DNA of 64,000 nucleotides from Aerococcaceae bacterium DSM 111021 (GTDB lineage: Bacteria > Bacillota > Bacilli > Lactobacillales > Aerococcaceae): positions 186,001-250,000 of the forward strand of contig JACCEK010000002.1 of assembly GCA_020112395.1 (NCBI GenBank), read 5' to 3'. Positions within the stretch are counted from its first letter, which is position 1. Each line of letters opens with the position of its first letter. The translations under genes were made by a program, and so were the position numbers. The notes beneath the pieces were generated by a model. That model did not search any database and had not been told where the DNA came from. It saw nothing but the letters and a program-made list of their open reading frames with translations. Shown here piece after piece: positions 28,514 to 37,129 of the stretch.

Positions 28514-29368
28514 CTACCCTTTTATCCCAACAGATACGTTAGAGTCAATAATATAGCGTTGGAAAACAATAAAAACAATAACCAAAGGAATGATCGAAAT
28601 CACAGAGGCTCCAAGCATCACTGTCCAATTAATGTTTTCACTTCCTACTAATCCCCTTATAGCTACCTGCAAAGTATAGTTTTTCGGTTTGTTTAAGACA
28701 ATTAATGGCCAGATATAATCATTCCATCTCCATTGCACCGAAAAGATAGCTAATGTAAAAATAACTGGCTTAGCAATAGGTAACATGATATCAAAGAAAA
28801 TTTGACCGTCCGATGCCCCATCTACTCGAGCAGATTCAATCAACTCATCCGGTACCGAAACAAAAAACGTCCGAAACATAAAAATCCCAGTCGCCGTATT
28901 AATGGATGGGATAATAATTCCCGCTAAATTATCGTAAAGTCCAAGCTCGCGAATGACAATAAAAATTGGATTCATAATCACTTCTGTTGGCAACATGGTT
29001 GTGGCTATAATACAAATAAAGAAAAAGTTCAGCCATTTGATGTCATACTTCGCAAATGCATAACCCGCTGTTGCACTGGCTATGATTGTTAAGATAGTGG
29101 TAACTACCGTCGTAATCATAGTATTCATAAATAAACGCGGAAACTCTAACGTATTCCATGCGTCAACATAATTTGAAAACGTTGGATTCTCAGGCAATAT
29201 ACTTAATGGATAGGTAAATAACTCTGATCCGGGTTTAAATGAACTCAGAATAAACCATAAAAGAGGAAACAACCACAGTAAACAGACAATGATTAAAGCA
29301 ATGGTCAATAAAGTGGTCGCTGTTTTGTCATGTAACTTGGAAAGATTATATGTTTTTTTATTCTTCAT
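28514..29368 (-). CDS. Carbohydrate ABC transporter permease (MalG/UgpE-like)
   Basis: 284 residues, about six membrane segments and an intact EAA loop (ESARVDGASDGQIFFDIMLP) that contacts the ATPase. The length is normal for this class. It overlaps the 3' end of a truncated partner permease by 11 bp, and no binding protein or ATPase gene is adjacent. It is therefore probably an orphan of a lost sugar or polyol importer, although the gene itself is intact. Confidence 0.85.
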   Translation of the reverse strand: MKNKKTYNLSKLHDKTATTLLTIALIIVCLLWLFPLLWFILSSFKPGSELFTYPLSILPENPTFSNYVDAWNTLEFPRLFMNTMITTVVTTILTIIASATAGYAFAKYDIKWLNFFFICIIATTMLPTEVIMNPIFIVIRELGLYDNLAGIIIPSINTATGIFMFRTFFVSVPDELIESARVDGASDGQIFFDIMLPIAKPVIFTLAIFSVQWRWNDYIWPLIVLNKPKNYTLQVAIRGLVGSENINWTVMLGASVISIIPLVIVFIVFQRYIIDSNVSVGIKG

Positions 29369-29639
29369 TTCTTTGTCCCCCTAATCTTAATTGTAATAGC
29401 CCGAAAAGTAATAAAACGACAAATAAAACCATCGACGCTGCACTTGCATAACCGACTCGATTTCGTTCAAATCCTGTCTGATAAATATATTGGACAATAA
29501 AGACATTATCCGTTCCCGGCCCACCATTGGTTAATGACTGAACAAGTGCAAATTCTTTCATCGCGCCGATAGAACTCAACAGAAGAATCATAAATGTCGT
29601 TGGTTTTAAGGCAGGCAAGGTATAAAAATAATCCCTCAT
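29358..29639 (-). pseudogene. Truncated sugar ABC permease (MalF/UgpA-like), C-terminal third
   Basis: 93 residues: FYTLPALKPTTFMILLLSSI, then LTNGGPGTDNVFIVQYIYQ and two C-terminal helices. This is the end of a normally ~290-residue permease. The break falls inside the EAA loop (only LPALKPT remains), so it cannot couple to an ATPase. The deletion presumably also removed the binding-protein gene. Confidence 0.85.
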
Positions 29640-29762
29640 TTAACTTTGGTATGTCAAGTCTAGTGAGAGATTATTTCTTTCTATCCAATTACTATGTCGT
29701 CTAACTGCCTATATGTTTCTCGGTAAGTTCCTATTAATACATCAATAGAAAGTTTTATAATT

Positions 29763-29797
29763 GGTACTTAACCGAACCGTTTTCACTACAATACGCT
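29763..29797. repeat. Solo end of the 194-bp structured repeat element
   Basis: ACCGAACCGTTTTCACT and AATACGCT match the right arm of the element at 54978-55171 (ACCGAACCGTTCTCACT...AATAAGCT). No left arm is found nearby. It sits at the border of the truncated ABC operon and may mark the deletion. Confidence 0.5.
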
Positions 29798-29815
29798 AAT
29801 GCCAAATAACAGAAT

Positions 29816-30571
29816 CTACACCCACAACGCATACCGATCATGCATCAGCTTCTCCACATCCACACCATACGCCTTCTCCAAACTCTTCGTGTTCAACACA
29901 CAATCAATTTCACCCTCAGAAATCACCCGCGTATTATTCAACAACAACCCACGATTACCAAAAAACTTAGCAACCGACAAATCATGAATAATGCTAATGA
30001 CACACCTACCAGGCTCCTTGACCCACTCCTGAATCGTCTTAAAAATCTGCTCTTGATACGCCAAATCAAGATGATTCGCTGGCTCGTCTAATATAATGAT
30101 ATTGGGATCCTGAGCAATAATTTGCGCTAGAAAGACTCGTTGCAATTCCCCACCAGAAAGTGACAAAATTGACGAATACCGATGCTTCTCCAAGCCCGTT
30201 ATTTGAATCGCCTCATCCACCTTCTCTATATCCTCTTTAGTCATATGACCAAACAAACCCTTCTTATGAGCATAACGCCCAAGCTCAACAATCTCCTCAA
30301 CAGAATAATGATATATCGGATTATGATGTTGAGTCAGCACACCAATTCTCTTAGCCTTTTCCTTTGAAGATAATGTCTGAATATCTTTCCCTTGATACTC
30401 AATCATTCCGCTATAAGGAACCGCACCTGAAATCGCTCGAACAATCGACGTTTTACCAGCACCGTTTGGCCCAACAACCATGTACCAATCATTTTGATTA
30501 ACTTCAAAGTTTACATCATCAAGAATGAGTTTACTCCCGTAGTTTAATGTCAAATTTTTCACTTGAAACAT
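29816..30571 (-). CDS. btuD: Cobalamin ABC transporter ATP-binding protein
   Basis: 251 residues of the FecE/BtuD class: Walker A GPNGAGKTSI, signature LSGGELQRVF, Walker B IIILDEPANHLD, and H-loop IIHDLS. B12 is inferred as substrate because the operon sits behind a cobalamin riboswitch and beside B12 salvage genes; by itself the sequence also fits iron-siderophore transport. It starts one base after the permease stop. The upstream stretch 29640-29815 holds only a repeat remnant. Confidence 0.85.
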   Translation of the reverse strand: MFQVKNLTLNYGSKLILDDVNFEVNQNDWYMVVGPNGAGKTSIVRAISGAVPYSGMIEYQGKDIQTLSSKEKAKRIGVLTQHHNPIYHYSVEEIVELGRYAHKKGLFGHMTKEDIEKVDEAIQITGLEKHRYSSILSLSGGELQRVFLAQIIAQDPNIIILDEPANHLDLAYQEQIFKTIQEWVKEPGRCVISIIHDLSVAKFFGNRGLLLNNTRVISEGEIDCVLNTKSLEKAYGVDVEKLMHDRYALWV

Positions 30572-30572
30572 G

Positions 30573-31568
30573 TTAGACTCTCCTTCTTGAAAAAATCATA
30601 ATAAACAAAACAGACCCCAATAATGCTGTAATAACACCAATTGGTATTTCGGCTGGACTTATAATTGTACGTGAAATTAAGTCCATCACCATCAGAAAGA
30701 TAGCCCCAATAAATACTGTCATGGGTAAGACAACTTTATGATTCGAACCAAATAAGATTCGCGTCGTATGTGGGATAATCAAGCCAACAAAGCCAATATT
30801 TCCTCCTACTGACACAGCCGTTCCAATCAGCGCTGATGAGCATAAGAATAATAACAACTTCGTTCGGCGCACATTCACACCTAAGTTTCTCGCTTGCTCT
30901 TCCCCTAAAGAAAAAGCATTCATTTCATTCACTTTCGTCATTGCCAGACCACCAAATACTAAGACTGAAACAAACAGCAACAACGCATTATGATAGTTTG
31001 AACCGGAAAGTGAACCCATTGTCCAAAAGATAATTTGTTGCATATTTTCATTAAATATCGCAATCAATAAACTAATCAAGCTACTCGTCGTCATTGAGAA
31101 AATAACCCCGATCAAAATCACCGTATTATTTGAGATGGCCTTATCAATGCGATGCGCTAAAGTTAAAATTAACACTAACGAACCAAACGCAAACAGAACC
31201 GCTAATACAACGGTCCCATCGAATGGTAAGAAGGGTAAACTAAGCCCACTTACAATCGCTACAACTGCTCCTAACGACGCACCGCTTGATATCCCTAGTG
31301 TCGATCCATCCGCTAGCGGATTCTTTAACAAGCCTTGCATAATCGCTCCAGATAGAGACAATGCAGCTCCGACTAATGCCGATACAATCACTCGTGGAAT
31401 CCGGACATAATATATAATACGATCATATTGATTATTTAATGGCTGATTAAGGATGAGGGATTTAAAAGAATTTAATATATCAATAATTGGTACATTTACA
31501 CTTCCTATACTGACACACAGTATAAAAGCGATGATAAAAATGCTACCTGCTATAATTACTTTTTTCAT
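30573..31568 (-). CDS. btuC: Cobalamin ABC transporter permease (FecCD family)
   Basis: 331 residues with about ten membrane segments. Family marks include RIPRVIVSALVGAALSLSGA near residue 55 and GNIGFVGLIIPHTTR, the BtuC/FhuB signatures. Partner of the ATPase and of the upstream lipid-anchored or membrane-tethered binding protein. A small terminator lies between the binding protein gene and this one and may lower its expression. Confidence 0.87.
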   Translation of the reverse strand: MKKVIIAGSIFIIAFILCVSIGSVNVPIIDILNSFKSLILNQPLNNQYDRIIYYVRIPRVIVSALVGAALSLSGAIMQGLLKNPLADGSTLGISSGASLGAVVAIVSGLSLPFLPFDGTVVLAVLFAFGSLVLILTLAHRIDKAISNNTVILIGVIFSMTTSSLISLLIAIFNENMQQIIFWTMGSLSGSNYHNALLLFVSVLVFGGLAMTKVNEMNAFSLGEEQARNLGVNVRRTKLLLFLCSSALIGTAVSVGGNIGFVGLIIPHTTRILFGSNHKVVLPMTVFIGAIFLMVMDLISRTIISPAEIPIGVITALLGSVLFIMIFSRRRV

Positions 31569-31590
31569 ATCATATAAACCTTCTTCTATA

Positions 31591-31614
31591 CAAAAAGACC
31601 TGTCGAAAAACAGG
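31591..31614 (-). terminator. Weak terminator between btuF and btuC
   Basis: Minus strand: GCCTGT-TTTTCG-ACAGGT followed by CTTTTTG. A short stem inside the operon suggests partial read-through, giving more binding protein than membrane parts. Confidence 0.6.
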
Positions 31615-31626
31615 CCAATTCGTTAT

Positions 31627-32571
31627 TTAATCGCCATAAACAATGTCATATAACGTTTTAATTGCATCAGTTAATCTTGGACTAGGTCGAGTAAATTCAT
31701 CCGAATTTGCTAAAAACACGTGCTCATTTTTAACAGCGGACACAGTGTCCCAGCCATCACGTCCTAATATCTCTTCAACTGGTTTAAAGCCATCAATTGG
31801 CATTGTACTTGTAATGATATAATCTGGATTTCTTTCAAGAACTTGTTCTTCAGACACTTCGCCCCATCCTTCGACATCGGCAAAGATATTCTCTAAGTTA
31901 AGCATTTCAGCAATCTCATTCATAAAGGTAGACTGTCCACCTGTCCAAATACCATACTCAAGAGGTGAGATTTCAAAGTAAATACTTTGACCCTCTTCTC
32001 CTGCTTCATCTGCTTGTTGACTATAGTCAGCAAAGGTTTCTTCCATATCAGCAATTAATTGCTCTGCTTGTTCTTTGTGTCCAACAACTGCTCCAATTAA
32101 ATCAATTGATTCATAAACTTCTTCAATATTTGAAGCATCAGTGGCAACAACTTTAATACCTGCTGCTTCGATCTGATTGATTTGGTCTTCTGTTTGACTC
32201 ATTGTTGTCATTATGACGACATCAGGATTTAGTGCGATGATTTCTTCGATGTTAATACTTTCACCTGTTGATACTTGAGGAATATCTTTAACTTCCTCAA
32301 ACGGGTAGTCAACATACTCACCACGTCCAACAATGATGTCTCCAGATTCTATGGCAAAAAGGATTTCTGCATTGGATGGTTGCAAAACAACGATTCGCTC
32401 AGCAGGTCCATTCAGTTCAATCTCCCGATCAGCCATATCTGTAACAACAATCTCACTCGCCTCTTCAGCCAGAACACTCAAACCACTCGAAAAACCAGAC
32501 AGAATGCACCCCGTTAATAGTGTTAAAAACACCCATACACTTTTAGAAAAAAATGCTCTACTTTGTTTCAT
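31627..32571 (-). CDS. btuF: Cobalamin-binding protein of the ABC transporter
   Basis: 314 residues. A signal sequence (about 8-35) is followed by a class III periplasmic-binding fold: VTDMADREIELNGPAERIVVL, LNPDVVIMT, ISPLEYGIWTGGQS. No lipobox-type LxxC is obvious beyond LTGCILSG (Cys about residue 21), which could be lipidated. The cobalamin riboswitch 100 bp upstream supports B12 as ligand. First gene of btuFCD. Confidence 0.85.
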   Translation of the reverse strand: MKQSRAFFSKSVWVFLTLLTGCILSGFSSGLSVLAEEASEIVVTDMADREIELNGPAERIVVLQPSNAEILFAIESGDIIVGRGEYVDYPFEEVKDIPQVSTGESINIEEIIALNPDVVIMTTMSQTEDQINQIEAAGIKVVATDASNIEEVYESIDLIGAVVGHKEQAEQLIADMEETFADYSQQADEAGEEGQSIYFEISPLEYGIWTGGQSTFMNEIAEMLNLENIFADVEGWGEVSEEQVLERNPDYIITSTMPIDGFKPVEEILGRDGWDTVSAVKNEHVFLANSDEFTRPSPRLTDAIKTLYDIVYGD

Positions 32572-32672
32572 AATTCTTCCTCCTCTTAATATAGAAGGAA
32601 TAGATGTTAATATTTAATTGATTAATTTTACACCTATCCCCAGCGGTAAAATATAAATTTTACGATTGCTTT

Positions 32673-32836
32673 CTTATATATTCAGGTCTCCCGACTTAGT
32701 CTCATCCTACTTGAATCGCCTTCCCGTATCTCTACAGTGGCTGTTTGATTCGTTCGTCAACGTCACGGTTACTGGGTTAGTTCAGAATTTGCATCTGATT
32801 CCCTCGATTTACATCGGCTGTTAAGCGAATATATAT
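32673..32836 (-). promoter_or_regulatory. Cobalamin riboswitch upstream of btuFCD
   Basis: Minus strand shows GGGAATC, ATGCAAATTC, ACCCAGTAACCGTGA, CAGCCACTG, GGGAAGG and the B12 box AAGTCGGGAGACCTG. ATATATTC at the 5' end pairs with GAATATAT at the 3' end as P1. A hairpin GTAAAATTTATATTTTAC follows without a T-run, so control may be at translation or by another fold. B12 should repress btuFCD. Confidence 0.93.
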
Positions 32837-32839
32837 TAA

Positions 32840-33439
32840 TCACATTTTATAACCAAACACTCTACACTCACATATTTTTTTCACTTCATACTCATACAAC
32901 TGGCCATTATTAATTACGATATCCCAATAACTTTTATCCGGCTCAAAGAAATTAGCCACAAGCTCTCGAATGACGCCACCATGTCCGATGAACAAGATAT
33001 GGTCAGTATCAACGGACGCTTTCAACAGCTGTTCGAAACCGTCTAATACTCGCCTTTGAAAGGCAAGATACGTTTCACCGCCACTGGGCGTCACAGAGAA
33101 TGGATCCTCAATAAAGGCTCGCCAGTCACTTGGAAAGGCTGCTTCCACTTCATTGGCGTCCAAGGTTTCCCATGCGCCAAAGTCTCTTTCATTAAAAAAA
33201 GAACAACTCTCTTTCTTTAAACTCTTCAAGTTGTTCTTTTTCATAATAATCTCGGCACTTTCAGTAGTACGCTTCAGACTGGATACAATAACACGCGTTA
33301 TCTCTAACCCCTGAATGTCTCGAGCGACTTCTCGCATCTGCAAGCGCCCATGCTCAGTTAGCGACACATCGGTCACACCGTAATATTTACGGAGAACATT
33401 CAACTCCGTTTCACCATGTCTTAAAAAGTATATTTTCAT
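32840..33439 (-). CDS. cobC: Histidine phosphatase, probable alpha-ribazole phosphatase
   Basis: 199 residues. RHGETELN at the N-terminus is the phosphohistidine motif and GHGGVIREL near residue 150 carries the second catalytic His. In this family alpha-ribazole-5'-phosphate phosphatase (CobC) cannot be told from other members by motifs. The assignment rests on overlap with cblT (4 bp) and the surrounding B12 salvage genes. It completes nucleotide-loop assembly. Its stop lies four bases before the btuF riboswitch, with no terminator between. Confidence 0.75.
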   Translation of the reverse strand: MKIYFLRHGETELNVLRKYYGVTDVSLTEHGRLQMREVARDIQGLEITRVIVSSLKRTTESAEIIMKKNNLKSLKKESCSFFNERDFGAWETLDANEVEAAFPSDWRAFIEDPFSVTPSGGETYLAFQRRVLDGFEQLLKASVDTDHILFIGHGGVIRELVANFFEPDKSYWDIVINNGQLYEYEVKKICECRVFGYKM

Positions 33440-33924
33440 TCTGGTTGAAAATCCATAATTAATCGATCAGGCAAGGCGTAGTAAATGACCTCTGCTGCAA
33501 CAATATTAATTACTGTCGCTAGAGAAAGCGGTACTAAGAGAGTGGACAAAACACCAAAGCCTAAAATTGGAATCAAAGGAATTTGAGCCACAAATACATT
33601 AAAAATAAATAATACAATATCACTCATAATCATAGTCTTCTTATTTGTACGTTTCCCTCGCACTTTACCAAAGACAAATAATGTCAGACTCATCATCACC
33701 CCAATAATTAAGTGGATTGGCAAAGATAAAGGGAATCCAGATAACAAAGCCGAACTCATATGACCAAGAAAGGCTAAGACAATTCCATAAGTCGGAGACA
33801 GTAATATCGTCCCTAAAATTGCTGGCGCTGTATCTAAGGCAATCGATCCAAATATTTTAAAGTAACCACCTAACACACTCAAAGCAATCATCAGACTCAC
33901 CAAGGTTAATTGTTTAACTTTCAC
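33436..33924 (-). CDS. cblT: ECF transporter S component, probable alpha-ribazole transporter
   Basis: 162 residues, five or six membrane helices with the ECF S-component style N-terminus (TLVSLMIALSVLGGYFKI). Known CblT proteins of Firmicutes import alpha-ribazole with the shared ECF energy module, which is encoded elsewhere. The assignment is by context: directly followed by cobC, and cblS lies at 53939. Pantothenate or another vitamin is a less likely substrate. Confidence 0.75.
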   Translation of the reverse strand: MKVKQLTLVSLMIALSVLGGYFKIFGSIALDTAPAILGTILLSPTYGIVLAFLGHMSSALLSGFPLSLPIHLIIGVMMSLTLFVFGKVRGKRTNKKTMIMSDIVLFIFNVFVAQIPLIPILGFGVLSTLLVPLSLATVINIVAAEVIYYALPDRLIMDFQPE

Positions 33925-33972
33925 TATAACTTCACTCCATTGTCCATTCTTTATTTCTACATATCATACCAT

Positions 33973-35073
33973 TTAATCAGCGGTTAAATACACTGTTGGG
34001 TACGAAGTGACTAATTTCTTTAACCCACTAGGCAATTTCAATTTGTCTAAGTCACTAATTAATATCTTTTCATTGATAGTCGCATCATTATTCAGAATTT
34101 TACTAGCCCAATTCGGGTCAATCACCGGTGCATTCGCTACAGAAACGAATGGCGCTTTAGCCAACACTTCTTTGATATCTTCATGATTTCTAACGCCACC
34201 ACAAGCAATCAAAGGCGCCTTATAGTTTTGATTCAATAATTCATCTAGGATATCTTCTCCATCAAGTGATTTCTTCTTATAACTTGATACAGACAAGTGA
34301 AAATAATCTACCGGTAACTCATCCAACACGTCTAATAGTTTCTTCGTATCTCTTAGCCGAATACCAGGTATTTCGTACTCTTCTGGCGAGAAGCGGTAAC
34401 CTAGAATAAAGTCATCATTTGTATGTTTATCAATGACTGCTGCCATTCTTTTAATTAGCTCGGTGGCGAATCTCATACGTTTTTCTCTCGTACCGCCCCA
34501 TTGATCGGTTCGACGATTCGAGTGTTGCGAGAAAAACTGTTGTACAAGATATGTATTGGCACCATGTATCTCAACACCGTCAAAACCTAAGTCGATTGCC
34601 TTTTTCGTAGCCATACAGAAGTCATCAATAATTTGTTCAATTTCAAGATGCGCTAATTGCCTTGGAAACGACGCAAAGCTTCTCGGTGTCGGTATTTCAC
34701 TTGGTGAAACAGGCTGGTGATGACGAATTAAGAAGGGTTCTGCCATTCGACCAGCATGGTACAACTGTAGAATGGCTTTGGAACCATTCCCATGGATGAC
34801 GTCAGCAAGTGTCTTTAATGAACTATCTACAGCTTTATCATATATCTTCCATCCACGTTCAAAGCCAGTGCCTAAGATAGACACTGCCTGAGAACCGACT
34901 ATAATAGCGCCGAAATCTTTCGATGTTCTGTCAAAAAAATCGAGATCTTCTTGGGATATTGCACCATTTCCTTCTGCACTGCTCGTTGTCATGGGTGCCA
35001 TAACTAGTCTATTATTCAATTGAAAATTTTGTTTAAAAATAAAAGGATTGTTGACTTCACCCATTTCAGCCAC
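33973..35073 (-). CDS. NADH:flavin oxidoreductase (Old Yellow Enzyme family)
   Basis: 366 residues, FMN TIM barrel: NRLVMAPMTT near the N-terminus, GFDGVEIHGANTYLVQQF with the substrate-binding His/Asn pair, and late GGVRN and VSVANAPVIDP motifs. No iron-sulfur cysteines, so a simple ene-reductase. It starts one base after the eutH stop, so it is transcribed and probably translated with the eut operon, which is unusual. It might detoxify an unsaturated aldehyde or be an insertion; the substrate is not evident. Confidence 0.85.
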   Translation of the reverse strand: MAEMGEVNNPFIFKQNFQLNNRLVMAPMTTSSAEGNGAISQEDLDFFDRTSKDFGAIIVGSQAVSILGTGFERGWKIYDKAVDSSLKTLADVIHGNGSKAILQLYHAGRMAEPFLIRHHQPVSPSEIPTPRSFASFPRQLAHLEIEQIIDDFCMATKKAIDLGFDGVEIHGANTYLVQQFFSQHSNRRTDQWGGTREKRMRFATELIKRMAAVIDKHTNDDFILGYRFSPEEYEIPGIRLRDTKKLLDVLDELPVDYFHLSVSSYKKKSLDGEDILDELLNQNYKAPLIACGGVRNHEDIKEVLAKAPFVSVANAPVIDPNWASKILNNDATINEKILISDLDKLKLPSGLKKLVTSYPTVYLTAD

Positions 35074-35074
35074 C

Positions 35075-36181
35075 TTACATTTCTTGTTGTGTGCTTACTT
35101 CTGGTTTAGATACACGGTTAACAAAGAATAATGCCACTAATACAGCCGTTACCCCACCAACTAATTTTCCAACAATCATCGGTGTAATAAATTCTGGTGC
35201 AACACCAGCAGTAAAGCCAAGGTGGTCTCCGATTGTGAATGATGCCGAAACTGCAAAGGCAACGTTGATCACTTTACCACGCTCATCCATGTTCTTTAAA
35301 TTGTTAAACATAGCGATGTTGTTAGCTAAAGTAGCAATTAAACCTGCTGCAGCAATATCATTCATCCCTAATAAATTCCCGACTTTAAGTAATGGCTTTT
35401 CAAATAATCTAGTAATAATATAAACAAGTCCGTAAGCTCCGGCTAATGTCACAGCAATACCTCCAACTGTTTCAAAAGCGACACTTAGTGAATCTTGATT
35501 TTCAAACACTTTTACGCCGACTAGTAACTCAAGCGTTCCAATGGCTAACCCAATTGTTGCAACTGCTACAATGATCTTACCAAATACAATAAAACCTTTG
35601 ATTAGTTGATTTGGGATAACCCATAATCCGATCACAATCAGTAAAGCAATAATAATAATAGGTATTAAGTTAGTTAAAATAACTCCAATACTTAAGCCAG
35701 TCATTAACCCACCTACGATAGCTCCCAGTGGAATTGTAATGACGCCGTATAAGATACCTTGTGCTAAGGCTGGTCTGTCTTCAGCTTCAATAATTCCAAG
35801 TCCAACAGGAATTGAGAATACGAGTGTTGGTCCTAACATCGCTCCAAGAATTAACCCAGAAAACCCTACAATAGCTGGGTCATTAGATAATTGTTGCGCT
35901 AAGAAGTAACCTCCCATATCGTTCGCTAGAATGGTACCTGCAAACATCGCAGGATCCGCCCCAAAGAGTTCAAACAATGGAACAATAACTGGACTCAACC
36001 AGTCAGATAATTTAGGTGCTAATACAATAATACCTGCCATTGATAAAGCTAATGAACCCATTGCCATTATACCTTCATCAAACTGCTCACCTAAACCAAA
36101 TTTGTTCTCCAATATTTTATCAATGCCACCGAGGATCATGATGATAACCATAATCCACACAATTATTTCATTTAAGCTCAT
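35075..36181 (-). CDS. eutH: Ethanolamine transporter EutH
   Basis: About 368 residues from the ATG at 36181 (MSLNEIIVWIM), chosen because it matches the family N-terminus and follows AAAGGA; the longer frame adds 19 unlikely residues. About ten hydrophobic segments. LANDMGGYFLAQQL and LANNIAMFNNLKNMDERGKV are EutH signatures. It brings ethanolamine in for EutBC. It lies between eutN and the flavoenzyme gene. Confidence 0.93.
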   Translation of the reverse strand: MSLNEIIVWIMVIIMILGGIDKILENKFGLGEQFDEGIMAMGSLALSMAGIIVLAPKLSDWLSPVIVPLFELFGADPAMFAGTILANDMGGYFLAQQLSNDPAIVGFSGLILGAMLGPTLVFSIPVGLGIIEAEDRPALAQGILYGVITIPLGAIVGGLMTGLSIGVILTNLIPIIIIALLIVIGLWVIPNQLIKGFIVFGKIIVAVATIGLAIGTLELLVGVKVFENQDSLSVAFETVGGIAVTLAGAYGLVYIITRLFEKPLLKVGNLLGMNDIAAAGLIATLANNIAMFNNLKNMDERGKVINVAFAVSASFTIGDHLGFTAGVAPEFITPMIVGKLVGGVTAVLVALFFVNRVSKPEVSTQQEM

Positions 36182-36197
36182 TTCGGTTTCAGTCCTT

Positions 36198-36470
36198 TCA
36201 ATTTGAGTTATAATCGATTTTATCGATAATCCCAACAATAACCATATCTACTGGAACTACTTTATTCTCAATAGATAGTCGTGCAGAACTACCAGTTGTT
36301 ATCAAAACTTCATCACCTATACCGGCACCTGCGTTATCTGCCGCTACAATTAATTCCTCACTAAACACATCTTTGTTGATCTGCTTTTCAACGATTAAAA
36401 ACTTTAAGCCATTTAGCTTTTCATCTTTTCTCGTCGCCCAAAGATTTCCTACAACCCTACCAATTATCAT
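36198..36470 (-). CDS. eutN: Microcompartment pentameric vertex protein EutN
   Basis: 90 residues, CcmL/EutN fold: MIIGRVVGNLWATRKDEKL, VAADNAGAGIGDEVLITTGSSAR and PVDMVIVGIID. It caps the vertices of the ethanolamine shell. It overlaps the end of the upstream gene by 4 bp. Confidence 0.95.
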   Translation of the reverse strand: MIIGRVVGNLWATRKDEKLNGLKFLIVEKQINKDVFSEELIVAADNAGAGIGDEVLITTGSSARLSIENKVVPVDMVIVGIIDKIDYNSN

Positions 36471-37117
36471 GACATCCCTCTTCTCTCAACAACAATAGAT
36501 AAATCATTCAAATAATCTTTAGCTAATGCTGTGATGATTGCATTGGGTTCAATAACGAATACTTCGCCTCGGTCCAATTCAAGTTCTTGGACAGATTTTA
36601 AGGTAATTAATTTCTTTTTAATTGATTTTTGTGATTGTACGTCTGCCTTTTTAGGTTCCTCATTGAAATGAGATAAATGAACTATTTCAATGCCCATTTT
36701 TGAAACCTCATTTAAATGCTTTTGGAATAAAGCTTTAAATGGTTTATTTTCTGTCTTTTCAATTCCTTGTACTGCCTCTGCTAAAAGAATAACTTTCTTA
36801 TTATTCAATATGTGGTTTAATATGGCTTCTTCTTCTTTAGTAACCGATAGAAGATTAGCTAATCTTGGAATAGAATATAAATTCACTTCAGAAATGACTA
36901 ATACATCGACCAAAGCATTGGAATATTCTTTAGTTGATTTAAAGTTTTGTTTCTTATAATATTCCTCAACAATTGTATTCTCACCTATCATTGCGTAACT
37001 TTTTAATTGAATCGTATTCGTTTGTTTAAGTGTATTTGAATCGTTTACATTTTTTTCTTTTAAAGACGACATCACTCTTTTTGCAATCTCATCAACTAAA
37101 TCATCAAATTGATTCAT
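36467..37117 (-). CDS. Conserved eut-operon protein of unknown function
   Basis: 216 residues. It matches my memory of the uncharacterised Eut protein that lies between PduL and EutN in Enterococcus and Listeria. An N-terminal amphipathic helix (FDDLVDEIAKRVMSSLKE) looks like a microcompartment targeting peptide and is followed by a Thr/Asn-rich linker. The body has an alpha/beta pattern (DVLVISEVNLYSI, KKVILLAEAVQGIE) but no catalytic motif I can name. Probably cargo inside the shell. Confidence 0.7.
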   Translation of the reverse strand: MNQFDDLVDEIAKRVMSSLKEKNVNDSNTLKQTNTIQLKSYAMIGENTIVEEYYKKQNFKSTKEYSNALVDVLVISEVNLYSIPRLANLLSVTKEEEAILNHILNNKKVILLAEAVQGIEKTENKPFKALFQKHLNEVSKMGIEIVHLSHFNEEPKKADVQSQKSIKKKLITLKSVQELELDRGEVFVIEPNAIITALAKDYLNDLSIVVERRGMS

Positions 37118-37129
37118 AATACCATCATC

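Noticed and set aside
29816-32571. Iron-siderophore transporter
   Set aside because: The protein families allow it, but a clear cobalamin riboswitch upstream and adjacent B12 salvage genes make B12 far more likely.
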